From an uncultured Tateyamaria sp. (GTDB lineage: Bacteria > Pseudomonadota > Alphaproteobacteria > Rhodobacterales > Rhodobacteraceae), in contig CAJQRC010000003.1 of the NCBI GenBank assembly GCA_905480645.1, positions 1-64,000 of the forward strand: 64,000 nucleotides of DNA, read 5' to 3'. Shown in pieces: positions 49,712 to 59,658 of this stretch; the stretch's first letter is position 1, and the number at the start of each line of letters is the position of its first letter. The notes below the pieces were generated by a model, which was given only the letters and a program-made list of their open reading frames with translations, ran no database searches and had not been told where the DNA came from. The translations under genes and the position numbers were made by a program.

Positions 49712-51967
49712 ATGACGCGTATTCCCACAAAATCCGAAATCCTAGACTGGATTTCCGCTAACCCAGCACTGAATGCGAAACGTGATATTGCCAAAGCCTT
49801 TGGCATCAAAGGTGCGGCGCGGATTGACTTGAAGCGCTTACTAAAAGAGCTCGAAGCTGCTGGGCACCTTGAGAAGCGTAAAAAATCTCACCAAGATCTG
49901 GAGCGGCTACCTCCTGTTAGTGTATTGCAGGTATTGTCACCAGATTTGGACGGAGATCTTTTTGCTTCTCCAATGGAATGGCGAGGAACTGGCATTGTAC
50001 CCAAAGTTTTGATAGTTCTGCGCTCTTCTGACCCTGCATTAGGAGGGGGAGATAGAATATTGGCTCGCCTGAAATTGGTGCAGGGCCACGATTATCATTA
50101 TGAAGCTCGTTTGATCCGCCGAATTGCAGCTAACCCAAACCGTGTACTAGGCGTCTTTCGTGTAGCAGCCGAGGGGGGGCAAGTTTTACCTGTTGGCAAA
50201 GGCACTGATCGACAATGGTTTATTGCTGCCAATGCCACTCACGGAGCCAAAGATGGTGAACTTGTTGAGGTGGAGCAGGCGGGCCCTAAGCCTCGTATCG
50301 GACTGCCTCAAGGCCGAATTATATCTCGTTTGGGCGATCCATCTGCGCCAAAGGCCGTATCACTAATTGCGATCCATGAACATGGAATACCAGACTCTTT
50401 TCCTGATGCAGTAATAACGGAAGCTGATGAAAAGAAAGCTGTAGGACTGGATGGGCGCGAAGATTTTCGTGAGATGCCATTAATCACGATTGATCCATGG
50501 GATGCGCGGGATCATGATGATGCGTGTTATGCTCATGAGGATACGGATCCAAGAAACAAAGGGGGTCATATTATTTGGGTCGCAATCGCAGATGTAGCGG
50601 CTTATGTCCCCGCTGGATCCGCGCTTGACCATGAAGCAAAGAAACGTGGCAATTCCAGCTATTTTCCTGATCGAGTGGTACCAATGCTTCCGGATCGTCT
50701 ATCTGGTGATTTATGTTCGTTAAAAGAAGGCGTACCCCGCGCGTGTATTGCCGTGCGGATGCAAATTAATGCCAAGGGTGAAAAGATTTCACACTCGTTT
50801 CACCGTGCATTGATGCGATCACCTGCTTCATTGAATTATGAGGAAGTGCAAGCTGCTATCGATGGCAGACCCAATTTGCGAACGAATCCTTTTTTAAAAC
50901 CTGTTCTCCAACCTCTCTATGCGGCTTACGCAGCCTTGCTTGAAGCGCGACGTGTACGTCAACCGCTGGAGCTTAACTTGCCGGAACGACAAATCACACT
51001 GGATGAAGTTGGCAAAGTACAATCTGTCAATTTTAAGGACCGGCTTGATGCCCATCGTTTAATTGAAGAATTCATGGTTTTGGCAAATGTTGCTGCGTCA
51101 GAAACTTTAAACGAAAAAGCGTCTTCTCTTTTGTTTAGGGTCCATGAGGAACCGTCACCAGAAAAGTTGGATCATTTGCGTGACACGGCGCAGGCGGCGG
51201 GTTTGAATCTGGCTAAGGGCCAAGTTTTAAAAACGGCCCATCTTAACCGTTTGTTGTCTCAAGCAGAGGGAACAGATTGTGCCGAATTAATTAATATGAC
51301 CACGTTGCGATCAATGACACAGGCTTATTATAGCCCGCAGAACTTCGGTCACTTTGGACTGGCATTACGCAGTTACGCACATTTTACCTCTCCAATTCGA
51401 CGGTATTCCGATTTGGTTGTCCATCGTTCACTGGTGTCAGCCCATGGATGGGGTGATGATGGGCTTTCGCCGAGGGATATAGAAGAATTAGATAAGACAG
51501 CGGCTCATATATCTGAAACTGAACGCCGTTCTATGGTTGCTGAACGAGATACTACTGACCGTTATCTTGCCGCTTTTTTGAGTGAACAGGTTGGAGGTGA
51601 ACTCGAAGGTCGTGTGGCTGGAATAGCTAAATTTGGTATTTTTGTTAAATTGGATAATAGTGGTGCTGATGGGTTGGTGCCGATGCGGTCAATTGGGTCA
51701 GAATATTTTCATTATGATCGCGAAACCAATACTTTAATAGGCTCGGATACAGGTGTTATAATCAGCCTTGGTCAGAGAGCTACTGTTCGATTGGCTGAGG
51801 TTATTCCTACAACAGGTGGCATTGCGCTTGAATTGTTGGCCTTGGATGGTGCAGCCTTGCCAAAAGGAAGAAAAAATTTTGCTGTAAGGAACCCGCGCCG
51901 TAAGCCTACTAAGGCAAAACGGCAAGCTGCGAAGTTAAAGCGTAAAGTAAAACGTAGTCGTAGCTAA
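49712..51967 (+). CDS. rnr: Ribonuclease R
   Basis: 751 aa. N-terminal winged-helix and cold-shock domains, then the RNB catalytic domain with 'LITIDPWDARDHDDACYAHE' and 'HFTSPIRRYSDLVVHRSL'. An S1 domain follows ('GRVAGIAKFGIFVKL') and a strongly basic tail ('RKPTKAKRQAAKLKRKVKRS') that helps unwind structured RNA. It is a 3'-5' exoribonuclease for structured RNA and quality control. Convergent with the ABC operon. Confidence 0.97.
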   Translation: MTRIPTKSEILDWISANPALNAKRDIAKAFGIKGAARIDLKRLLKELEAAGHLEKRKKSHQDLERLPPVSVLQVLSPDLDGDLFASPMEWRGTGIVPKVLIVLRSSDPALGGGDRILARLKLVQGHDYHYEARLIRRIAANPNRVLGVFRVAAEGGQVLPVGKGTDRQWFIAANATHGAKDGELVEVEQAGPKPRIGLPQGRIISRLGDPSAPKAVSLIAIHEHGIPDSFPDAVITEADEKKAVGLDGREDFREMPLITIDPWDARDHDDACYAHEDTDPRNKGGHIIWVAIADVAAYVPAGSALDHEAKKRGNSSYFPDRVVPMLPDRLSGDLCSLKEGVPRACIAVRMQINAKGEKISHSFHRALMRSPASLNYEEVQAAIDGRPNLRTNPFLKPVLQPLYAAYAALLEARRVRQPLELNLPERQITLDEVGKVQSVNFKDRLDAHRLIEEFMVLANVAASETLNEKASSLLFRVHEEPSPEKLDHLRDTAQAAGLNLAKGQVLKTAHLNRLLSQAEGTDCAELINMTTLRSMTQAYYSPQNFGHFGLALRSYAHFTSPIRRYSDLVVHRSLVSAHGWGDDGLSPRDIEELDKTAAHISETERRSMVAERDTTDRYLAAFLSEQVGGELEGRVAGIAKFGIFVKLDNSGADGLVPMRSIGSEYFHYDRETNTLIGSDTGVIISLGQRATVRLAEVIPTTGGIALELLALDGAALPKGRKNFAVRNPRRKPTKAKRQAAKLKRKVKRSRS

Positions 51968-52026
51968 AAGGGCCTTTCATCCAGTATTATGTAATTAAAA
52001 CCAAATGCATTGTGGTTAAATAGGAG

Positions 52027-52911
52027 TCAGCCTGGTGACATGCCGCGCAATTTCTCGCTTCGACGCCTTAGCAATTCGACAACTGTAAGTAGTGATATGG
52101 AGATTACCACTAATAATGTTGCAACAGCTAGAATTGTTGGGCTGATCTGTTCGCGCAAACCAGTGAACATTTGCCATGGGAGGGTCTTTTGTCCGGCTGA
52201 GCCTACGAAAAGTACTACGACAACTTCGTCAAAAGATGTAATGAAGGCAAAAAGCCCTCCTGAGATTACACCGGGGAGTATCAGAGGCATCTGAACTCTA
52301 AAGAATGTTGTAACTGGATTAGCCCCCATGTTAGCTGCAGCGCGCGTAAGGGATTTATCAAACCCTACGAGGGTTGCTGTTACTGTAATGATCACAAACG
52401 GAATACCAAGGACAGCATGCGCTAGAATGACTTTAATATAGCCAACAAAGTTTTTGTCTAACCCTAGATTATTTTCCATCCAGTTCCCTAATGAAGAGTA
52501 AAAAAAGAACATACCAGTTGCTGAAATAATCAAAGGAACAATCATGGGCGAAATTAGAATTGCCATGATTGTACCCTTAAATGGTACGTGACTTTGACTG
52601 AGACCAATAGCTGCTAAAGTTCCCAGACTGACAGATATAATTGTTGCAATGGGTGCAATTATTAAAGAATTTTTAAGACTGCGTTGCCATTCGTTATTGG
52701 TGAAAAAATCATCGTAGTGTTTGAGGGAATACCCATCAAGGTCGAAACGGAGCATTTCTGGAGTGAATGTAAAAAAATCTTGCGCATTAAATGATAATGG
52801 CATCACAACAATAATAGGAGCAATTAAAAAAATGAAAATCAGTGCGCAGATTACTCGGAAGGAGTAGTGCCAAACTCTTTGGCCAAATGTTGCATATGGA
52901 GGAAGAGCCAT
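52027..52911 (-). CDS. Polyamine-type ABC transporter permease (PotC-like)
   Basis: 294 aa with about six membrane helices. The permease EAA loop is 'RAAANMGANPVTTFFRVQMP', and the N-terminus has 'APIIVVMPLSFNAQDFFTFT', common in PotC-like proteins. It starts 4 nt after the partner permease. With its partner it forms the inner-membrane channel. Last gene of the operon. Confidence 0.9.
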   Translation of the reverse strand: MALPPYATFGQRVWHYSFRVICALIFIFLIAPIIVVMPLSFNAQDFFTFTPEMLRFDLDGYSLKHYDDFFTNNEWQRSLKNSLIIAPIATIISVSLGTLAAIGLSQSHVPFKGTIMAILISPMIVPLIISATGMFFFYSSLGNWMENNLGLDKNFVGYIKVILAHAVLGIPFVIITVTATLVGFDKSLTRAAANMGANPVTTFFRVQMPLILPGVISGGLFAFITSFDEVVVVLFVGSAGQKTLPWQMFTGLREQISPTILAVATLLVVISISLLTVVELLRRRSEKLRGMSPG

Positions 52912-52915
52912 TCTA

Positions 52916-54571
52916 TTATCCCAGCTTGACGTTATCGATGCCTACAATCCGGTCATATGCCCAATAAAGAATGAGCACAGCGGCCAGTAGTATAGATCCC
53001 AGAGCAGCTGCTAAGCCCCAATTGAGGGATGATGAAATATGGTAGGCGATGCGGTTTGAGATAAAGACGCCCTTAGTACCACCAACGATCTCTGGTGTGA
53101 TATAATATCCAATTGCTAAAATGAATACGAGGATACTACCTGCCCCAATACCTGGTACAGATTGAGGAAAATATACTCGCCAAAATGCTGTCCAGTTGGT
53201 AGCACCTAGAGACTTAGCAGCTCTTAGATAACTGGGCGGTATTGTCTGCATGACAGAATACATTGGTAAAATCATAAATGGTAAAAGGATGTGTGTCATG
53301 GCGACGATAGTGCCAAATTGGTTATTTATCATGATGAGCCTTTCGGCGTCGTTTACTAAGCCAATCCAGACAAGAATGTCATTGATTACGCCTTGCTGTT
53401 GTAACATCACCTTCCAAGCAGATGTCCTTACCAAAAGAGATGTCCAAAAGGGCAATAGTACAAGAATGAGAAGTATGTTTGCTTTGCGCATTGGCAGATT
53501 TGCTAACAGCCAAGCAACCGGATAGCCAAGCATTATGCAAGACCCTGTAATAACAAGTGACATAATCAACGTTCGAACGAATAGCTTTTGCAAGATTTGT
53601 TTATCTTCAGGCTGCCAGGCAATACCTGCAGGGGTTTTTTGTGCATCAACGGCATTAAGAAAATAGCCGGATGTATAAAGCCCTGAATGTGTTTGGATTG
53701 TCTCCCATGGTGTCACGGTAGCCCAGTCAGGGTCATAGTTGGTAAAAGTTTCAGTAAAACTCGTCAACGGTAAATCAGCTTTTTGCAATTCTTGGAGGAG
53801 TTCTACGTGTGGACCTGAGTAGTCTGACAGATCAGCCGTTTTAAGATCAAGAACGAGTGCAACAGGGACAGCTTCCCAGGGATTTGCCGCAGCGGGATCT
53901 TTTCCATTTTGGGTAGATGTGTAAACTGCCCACGCTGTGTAGGCTCTGGTAGTAAGTGGCAGAAACTTTGCAATTTCTGCACTTGGTGCGAAATTTATAT
54001 CACCGTTTGTATCGCTGTCAGTCAGTTTGGCGATCCGGTTTCGCTGAGTTTGCAGCAAGGTTATTTCTGCTATATTTTGGTCTGCATTGAAAAGTTCGTA
54101 CCATGTTTCGCCATCGTTCCAAGCAGTGTCCAATTTAGAAAGTAACTTTTCGATTTTCTTGCCTAAATCATCCAGCTTTCGCCCAGTTTGGCGGAATAAA
54201 GAAGAGATGCCAGTTTGTTCATAATTGAGGCGTGTCCCCAGCCTGGTATGCCTCTTAGCTTCAGCCGCAGGAAACATGTCAAAATACATTGCAGTGAATA
54301 CTGTCTCAGGTGGTAAGGGGTCTTTGTTGGCATCCCAATCTGCTAAAGCCTGAACCGTGTAGGGAAGAGTATTAGGGACAATATCGTTTTGCACAGAACG
54401 AAACAGCATTGATGCAATGGGAAAAATGAATGTGATTAAAACAAAAATAAGTAGTGGCGCAATCAGAGCTAACGCACGCAGTTTTTGACGACGAAGGGCA
54501 TGTTTCAGACTGCGTTTTAACGGTGAGCCATCAGCAGCAAGTACTGGACTGGAGGTATTTGCAGCGGACAT
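52916..54571 (-). CDS. Polyamine-type ABC transporter permease (PotB-like) with long periplasmic insert
   Basis: 551 aa, far longer than typical PotB (~290). After the first membrane helix there is a ~270-residue hydrophilic segment ('DFG'-free, with 'RQTGRKLDDLGKKIEKLLSK' helical stretch) before the second helix at 'TLIMSLVITGSCIMLGYPVA'. The core has the EAA loop 'RAAKSLGATNWTAFWRVYFP'. The insert should lie in the periplasm, where it may contact the binding protein. I recall similarly large permeases in Rhodobacterales. The DUF1330 gene ends directly before its ATG. Confidence 0.88.
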   Translation of the reverse strand: MSAANTSSPVLAADGSPLKRSLKHALRRQKLRALALIAPLLIFVLITFIFPIASMLFRSVQNDIVPNTLPYTVQALADWDANKDPLPPETVFTAMYFDMFPAAEAKRHTRLGTRLNYEQTGISSLFRQTGRKLDDLGKKIEKLLSKLDTAWNDGETWYELFNADQNIAEITLLQTQRNRIAKLTDSDTNGDINFAPSAEIAKFLPLTTRAYTAWAVYTSTQNGKDPAAANPWEAVPVALVLDLKTADLSDYSGPHVELLQELQKADLPLTSFTETFTNYDPDWATVTPWETIQTHSGLYTSGYFLNAVDAQKTPAGIAWQPEDKQILQKLFVRTLIMSLVITGSCIMLGYPVAWLLANLPMRKANILLILVLLPFWTSLLVRTSAWKVMLQQQGVINDILVWIGLVNDAERLIMINNQFGTIVAMTHILLPFMILPMYSVMQTIPPSYLRAAKSLGATNWTAFWRVYFPQSVPGIGAGSILVFILAIGYYITPEIVGGTKGVFISNRIAYHISSSLNWGLAAALGSILLAAVLILYWAYDRIVGIDNVKLG

Positions 54572-54859
54572 TTATACGCCCTCTACAACAAGGATGGTAC
54601 TACTTGCAGATTGGTGTCGGATCTTTGCAACTTCCTGATAATCTGGATCGTTATATGCCGCCAATGCATCTTTGTAAGACGGAAATTCAAAAATAACATG
54701 GCGGTTTTCAACTTCACCTTCAAGTATAGTGGATTGACCCCCGCGTACGATTGGAACTGCACCTAGTTTAAGAAGAATGGGAGTATCTTTTGCAATATAC
54801 TCAGCGTAAGCCTTTGGATCGTTCACGGTTATGTGGCCAATGATATAACCTTTAGGCAT
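54572..54859 (-). CDS. DUF1330 protein inside the ABC operon
   Basis: 95 aa from ATG 54859, with GGAGA upstream; the track's extra eight residues are the leader. Dimeric alpha-beta barrel (ferredoxin-like) family: 'KGYIIGHITVNDPKAYAEYI', 'RHVIFEFPSYKDALAAYNDP' and 'DYQEVAKIRHQSASSTILVV'. No biochemical role is settled for the family. Its stop abuts the permease ATG with no gap, so it is clearly co-transcribed; a detoxifying or substrate-handling role is only a guess. Confidence 0.85.
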   Translation of the reverse strand: MPKGYIIGHITVNDPKAYAEYIAKDTPILLKLGAVPIVRGGQSTILEGEVENRHVIFEFPSYKDALAAYNDPDYQEVAKIRHQSASSTILVVEGV

Positions 54860-54951
54860 GATCGTCTCCGATTTTTTTCTCATGGGGCAAATGTAAAACT
54901 TGCCCCATGATTAGACGTTGGTACTGCGAGGCTAATTACCTCTCACAATAT

Positions 54952-56058
54952 TTATTGCGCCAACCAAGCTTGGAATTTTGCGTCGATATCGTCGCGGTAA
55001 TCTGCCCAGAACTCAAAATTATACAGGAAAGTGTTCTTGGCATTGTTTGGATCGGTTGGCATGTGAGGAGCCATATCAATCCCTAGTTCCTCGTGCTTAC
55101 CAACTAGAGGGGCTGACGATGCACGCGCAGGGCCGTAAGAAATATATTTAGCTTGATCTGCTAGACGCTGTGTGTCTGTAGCAAACATAATATAGTCTAG
55201 TGCACGCGCTTGACGTTCTGGAGAAAGTCCAGTTGGGATGATCCATCCGTCTAGGTCGAAAACTTGCGCGTCCCAAAGCATCGCAACAGGCTGCTTTTGC
55301 TCTACTATTAAAGAAAACAAGCGGCCGTTATACGTTGAACCCATAACAATTTCGCCATCGGCTAAAAGTTGAGGGGTGTCGGCGCCAGCTGACCACCAAA
55401 TCACATCGTCTTTTATCGTTGTTAACTTGTCGAGGGCTTGTTGTTGGCCTTCGTCTGTTTCCAAAACGTCATAAACATCTTCTTTGGCTACACCGTCACA
55501 AAGCAGTGCCCATTCCATGTTGTTGATTGGGCGTTTTTCAAGACTACGCTTGCCCGGATAGGCGTCAGTATCGAAGACGGCGCATACTGACGTAGGTGGT
55601 GTGTCGCCAACCATGTCTGTACGATAACCAAAAGTTGTCGAATAGACGATCTGGGGTATGAAGCAATCGCTGACCATAAGATCACCAAAATCATCTGCTG
55701 CAGACGTACCGTCCGGTGCAGCTGCGAGCATGGTGTCAGGATCAATTTCCATTGCAAGGCCTTCATCGCAAAGACGGATGGCATCTGCTGCAACAACGTC
55801 AACTACGTCCCAAGTGACATTTCCTGCCTCACTCATAGCACGTAACTTTGCAACGGCTTCTGCAGAGCTTTCATCATTGATAATTGTGACACCCGTGTTT
55901 GCAGAATAGGGATCATGGTAAGCATTTTTTTGTGATGCCGAATAAGCGCCACCCCATGAAACAATTGTCATTTCATTTGCCATATGGCCGTCGGCTGAAA
56001 CCATGCTGGCTGCAACTGTGAGAGCCGTTGTGGTCATTAGCGTTTTGGTAAGATTCAT
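54952..56058 (-). CDS. PotD-like periplasmic substrate-binding protein
   Basis: 368 aa with signal peptide ('LMTTTALTVAASMVSA'). Family 1/PotD-like binding fold: 'IVSWGGAYSASQKNAYHDPY', 'DVVDVVAADAIRLCDEGLAM', 'WSAGADTPQLLADGEIVMGS'. It delivers the ligand, presumably putrescine, spermidine or a related amine, to the permeases; ligand identity cannot be read from sequence. Confidence 0.9.
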   Translation of the reverse strand: MNLTKTLMTTTALTVAASMVSADGHMANEMTIVSWGGAYSASQKNAYHDPYSANTGVTIINDESSAEAVAKLRAMSEAGNVTWDVVDVVAADAIRLCDEGLAMEIDPDTMLAAAPDGTSAADDFGDLMVSDCFIPQIVYSTTFGYRTDMVGDTPPTSVCAVFDTDAYPGKRSLEKRPINNMEWALLCDGVAKEDVYDVLETDEGQQQALDKLTTIKDDVIWWSAGADTPQLLADGEIVMGSTYNGRLFSLIVEQKQPVAMLWDAQVFDLDGWIIPTGLSPERQARALDYIMFATDTQRLADQAKYISYGPARASSAPLVGKHEELGIDMAPHMPTDPNNAKNTFLYNFEFWADYRDDIDAKFQAWLAQ

Positions 56059-56175
56059 TACCTTTTCTCCACTTACTAAACCCGGGTTTATTTTATGAGG
56101 TGATCTCCGGGTATCGCAACCGCCCCATTTTCCATCGACCCTACCTATTTGGGTGCGACGTATCCTTTAATACTT

Positions 56176-57276
56176 TCATGCATCAAGTGCACGGCAATCC
56201 TCTGTCATCCAGCCAATTTCAATTTGTTCGCCAGGCTTCAGTCTTATTTGGTCAGGCGCATTTCGTGTCTTGATGATAAAGTCATCGATGCCTGCTACTC
56301 GAAGCCGAGTTCGAAAAAGGTCGCCCATATATACAAACTCCATAACCTCGGCCTTCAGGGTATGAGCGTCTGGTTTGAGGCGGCCTGGATCCATTTCAAC
56401 ACGTTCCGGACGGATAGATACGCGGGTTCGTTCGCCCGTTTTGGTCACATTGACTGGCTTTGCGTCTATGATATCGCCACCATCCAGCTGCACTAGGGCT
56501 ACACCGTCGTTGATTTCTTTAATTACACCGTCAAGCGTATTATTTTCCCCAATAAACTGAGCTACAAAACTATTTTGTGGTTCTTCATAAAGCTTATCGG
56601 GTGAATCTAGCTGTTGTATGCGGCCGTCATCAAAGACTGCAACTCTATCGGACATTGTTAGAGCTTCCGTTTGGTCGTGGGTAACATAAACAGTTGTGAT
56701 CCCTAATTCATGCGCTAAACGGGTAATCTCGAATTGCAGCGTTTCCCGTAACTGTTTGTCTAGTGCACCAAGGGGTTCATCCATTAAAACCAGTTCAGGC
56801 TCGAAGACCAATGCTCGCGCCAAGGCAATCCGCTGCTGTTGGCCGCCTGAGAGTTGTGTAGGTCGACGGCTGGCAAAATCCTGCATTTGGACCATACCCA
56901 AAGCACGCATAATTTTTTGTTCACGGTCAGATTTTCCTATTTTACGTACTTCTAGAGGAAAACTTAAATTTTCAGCTACAGTCATATGTGGGAATAGAGC
57001 ATAGTTTTGAAATACCATTCCAATGCCACGCTTGTGCGGCGGGATATTATTTATTGAAACTCCGTCCAAACGTATATCGCCGTGGGTCGCTGTTTCGAAT
57101 CCGGCTAGCATCATCAAGCATGTTGTCTTGCCAGATCCAGATGGACCAAGCATTGTCAAAAACTCGCCCTGTGACAATGTCAGGTTGAGGTCCTTCACGA
57201 CGAGTGTTTCCCCGTCATAGCTTTTTTGCACGCGCTCAAATTCTACAAACGCGTTTTTGGTCTTTGTATTAGCCAA
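56176..57276 (-). CDS. PotA-like ABC transporter ATP-binding protein
   Basis: 366 aa. Walker A 'LGPSGSGKTTCLMMLAGFE', signature 'LSGGQQQRIALARAL', Walker B 'ELVLMDEPLGALDKQL', H-loop 'TVYVTHDQTEAL'. A C-terminal TOBE domain (about residues 270-366) follows, as in PotA. It powers uptake. First gene of the operon; a 117-bp gap separates it from the binding-protein gene. Confidence 0.93.
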   Translation of the reverse strand: MANTKTKNAFVEFERVQKSYDGETLVVKDLNLTLSQGEFLTMLGPSGSGKTTCLMMLAGFETATHGDIRLDGVSINNIPPHKRGIGMVFQNYALFPHMTVAENLSFPLEVRKIGKSDREQKIMRALGMVQMQDFASRRPTQLSGGQQQRIALARALVFEPELVLMDEPLGALDKQLRETLQFEITRLAHELGITTVYVTHDQTEALTMSDRVAVFDDGRIQQLDSPDKLYEEPQNSFVAQFIGENNTLDGVIKEINDGVALVQLDGGDIIDAKPVNVTKTGERTRVSIRPERVEMDPGRLKPDAHTLKAEVMEFVYMGDLFRTRLRVAGIDDFIIKTRNAPDQIRLKPGEQIEIGWMTEDCRALDA

Positions 57277-57785
57277 AGAAGGCTCCTATTTTCTTTCAGC
57301 GGCGCTCCGCATCTTTGGGGGATCGTAACATGAGACTGGGATAGGTTTGCAACCAATAAGAGCAAAATTTTTCAATAGATAAGCTATTCATTAAGAGTTT
57401 TGCCCTCTAAAAGCAGCTTTGTATATAAATTCTGAGCTGCTGGGTGGTTAATTAATAGAATCATCAGATCAAAAATTAGGAAGATGGAGTAGCCATTACC
57501 GTTTTATAAGACGTAATCCTGATAGTGCCAACTAAGCGGTTTCTCAGTTATGAATAACCATGATATTGACAAATAGAGAAATGTTTGGAGTTGGCATAAT
57601 TACGCACAATATGAGTTTGTAATTCAATTCAGTTTTGAAATTTTCCCAAGCAATAAGTATAATAAGTATAGTGGCTACTTGACAGTTCAGCTCAGAAATT
57701 TGAGTACTGCCAACCTGACAATATTATGATGCACAAAATATTTGTGTTAAATAAAGTGGACGACTGGACTGGTTAAGGAAGGCTT
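57277..57785. other. Gap between the ABC operon and the aminotransferase
   Basis: About 510 bp of A+T-rich sequence with no gene. It contains a 7-bp inverted repeat (AGCAGCT/AGCTGCT, 57412-57441) and a tandem AATAAGTAT duplication near 57654. The operon's promoter is presumably close to 57300. Confidence 0.4.
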
Positions 57786-59183
57786 TCAGGTCGCAGGTTT
57801 CAACTGGTTATGCTCTTTTAATATTGTATAACATTCATCTAAGGCAGATCGTGCCCTTTTGCCCATTTCTTTGATTTCCTCGGGAGTGATTACCAGTGGG
57901 GGCGAAATTACCATTCGATCGTAGACGTGACGCATAATTAAATTGTTGGCAAAGCATCTTTCGCGGCATGTAAAACCAGCGGTGCCGGCCTCCATTGCAA
58001 ACTTGGCGCGGCTTTCTTTATTTGGAGTGAGTGCTAACGATGCCATCATTCCGACAATTGTAGTTTCTCCAACTAAGGGATGATCGCCTAAGTTGTGCCA
58101 CATTTCTTTCAAAGCTGGAGCAGCAACTTTGCGCACATGATCCAATATGTTTTCTTCCTCTAGAAGTCGTATGTTTTCTAAAGCTACGGCGGAAGCGACA
58201 GGATGTCCTGAATAGGTATAGCCGTGATTGAACTCGCCCGATCCGATGACCTCTGCCACTTCATCGCACACGATAGAGCCGCCAATAGGCTGATAGCCAG
58301 AACTCAGTCCCTTTGCGATAGTCATAATGTGCGGCTTGATGCCCATTGTTTGAGAGCCAAACCAGTTTCCAGTTCGGCCAAAACCACAAATTACTTCGTC
58401 AGCTATAAGAAGAATTTCATATTTGTCGCATATACGTTGAATTTCTGGCCAGTATGTGTTGGGAGGTATTATTACTCCACCTGCGCCTTGAATTGGTTCA
58501 GCAATAAATGCGGCAATGCGATTTTCACCTTGTCCCATTATTACTTCTTCTAATTCTTTTGCTTTAGCGATTCCAAATTCTTCAGGGGATTTATCTCCCC
58601 CTTCAGCCCACCAATTAGGTTGATTAATATGTATTATGTCTGGTATTGGCAGGCCGCCTTGTTCATGCATCGGGGTCATACCACCAAGAGAACCTGAACC
58701 TACTGATGATCCATGGTAAGCATTTTTTCGGCTTATTATGATCTTTTTTTCTGGTTTACCTTTGGTGGCCCAATAAGTGCGTACCAACCGAATATTTGTA
58801 TCATTTGCCTCTGAACCTGAGCTAGCAAAAAATATATGGTTTAGTTTATCTGGTGTAAGCTCAGCAATTTTTTGTGCCAGAGCTATTGCTGGAACGTGTG
58901 TAGTTTGAAAAAAAGTATTGTAGTAACATAATTGCTTCATTTGTTGCGCTGCTACATCTGCCAACTCGGCACGACCATACCCAATATTTACACACCAGAG
59001 ACCTGCCATCCCATCCAAAATCTCGTTACCTTCGCTATCGTGGAGGTATACGCCGTTTGCGCGGGTAATGATTCTGGCACCCTTATCTGCTAATTCACCA
59101 CCAGCAGTAAAAGGATGCATATGGTGCGCTGCATCCAGTGCTTGTAGTTCTTTTGTTGGCAAATGGTTGGTGATAGTGGGCAT
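57786..59183 (-). CDS. Class III omega-aminotransferase, putrescine/pyruvate type
   Basis: 465 aa PLP enzyme. 'FFASSGSEANDTNIRLVRTY' binds the cofactor phosphate, 'LLIADEVICGFGRTGNWFGS' gives the Asp, and 'IMTIAKGLSSGYQPIGG' carries the Schiff-base Lys. It resembles SpuC-type putrescine-pyruvate and beta-alanine-pyruvate aminotransferases. Next to a polyamine-type ABC operon, it probably starts catabolism of an imported diamine. Own transcription unit. Confidence 0.88.
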   Translation of the reverse strand: MPTITNHLPTKELQALDAAHHMHPFTAGGELADKGARIITRANGVYLHDSEGNEILDGMAGLWCVNIGYGRAELADVAAQQMKQLCYYNTFFQTTHVPAIALAQKIAELTPDKLNHIFFASSGSEANDTNIRLVRTYWATKGKPEKKIIISRKNAYHGSSVGSGSLGGMTPMHEQGGLPIPDIIHINQPNWWAEGGDKSPEEFGIAKAKELEEVIMGQGENRIAAFIAEPIQGAGGVIIPPNTYWPEIQRICDKYEILLIADEVICGFGRTGNWFGSQTMGIKPHIMTIAKGLSSGYQPIGGSIVCDEVAEVIGSGEFNHGYTYSGHPVASAVALENIRLLEEENILDHVRKVAAPALKEMWHNLGDHPLVGETTIVGMMASLALTPNKESRAKFAMEAGTAGFTCRERCFANNLIMRHVYDRMVISPPLVITPEEIKEMGKRARSALDECYTILKEHNQLKPAT

Positions 59184-59614
59184 GACAACCTCTTGATTTA
59201 TTGTACTGAAAATATGAACATTCTTGACGTAGTCAATAAGTCACCTGTAGTTATATGATCTTCTATATAAGACACTTTGACTAGATTTTTGTATTTTTCA
59301 CATCTTTTAAAATTATCCTGAAGGTAGTTCTAACAAATAACTTTTGATTGTGTTTCTCTAACTTTGGTCAAAAAGATCTACGGTTCCATACGTTTTATGA
59401 CCTGTTAAATCAGAGTAGTTTCTTGGGGATATTTTACAATTAGGAGCTGCTATTGGCACCGTGAGTGAAATCTGTGGTCGTCCATTTTTAAAGGGAATAA
59501 ACTGAGTCTTTTGATCATATCACCGATACAGTCGTTACCCATAGTTATAGTAATTGATTCTTATGTGACGATGGTAAGTAAACCAAAATATTTTTAATAG
59601 CTGCTTTATCAAAT
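59184..59614. other. Gap between ilvD and the aminotransferase
   Basis: About 430 bp, A+T-rich, no gene or RNA recognised. It must contain the promoter of the minus-strand aminotransferase. Confidence 0.4.
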
Positions 59615-59655
59615 CTAGCCCTAATATCGTAATATAAAGTATAATATTAGGGCTA
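59615..59655 (-). terminator. Hairpin downstream of ilvD
   Basis: TAGCCCTAATAT and ATATTAGGGCTA form 12 perfect pairs around a 17-nt A+T loop, starting 3 nt after the ilvD stop. The minus-strand sequence after it (GATTTGATAAAG) is only partly T-rich. Likely the ilvD transcript end. Confidence 0.5.
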
Positions 59656-59658
59656 TTT

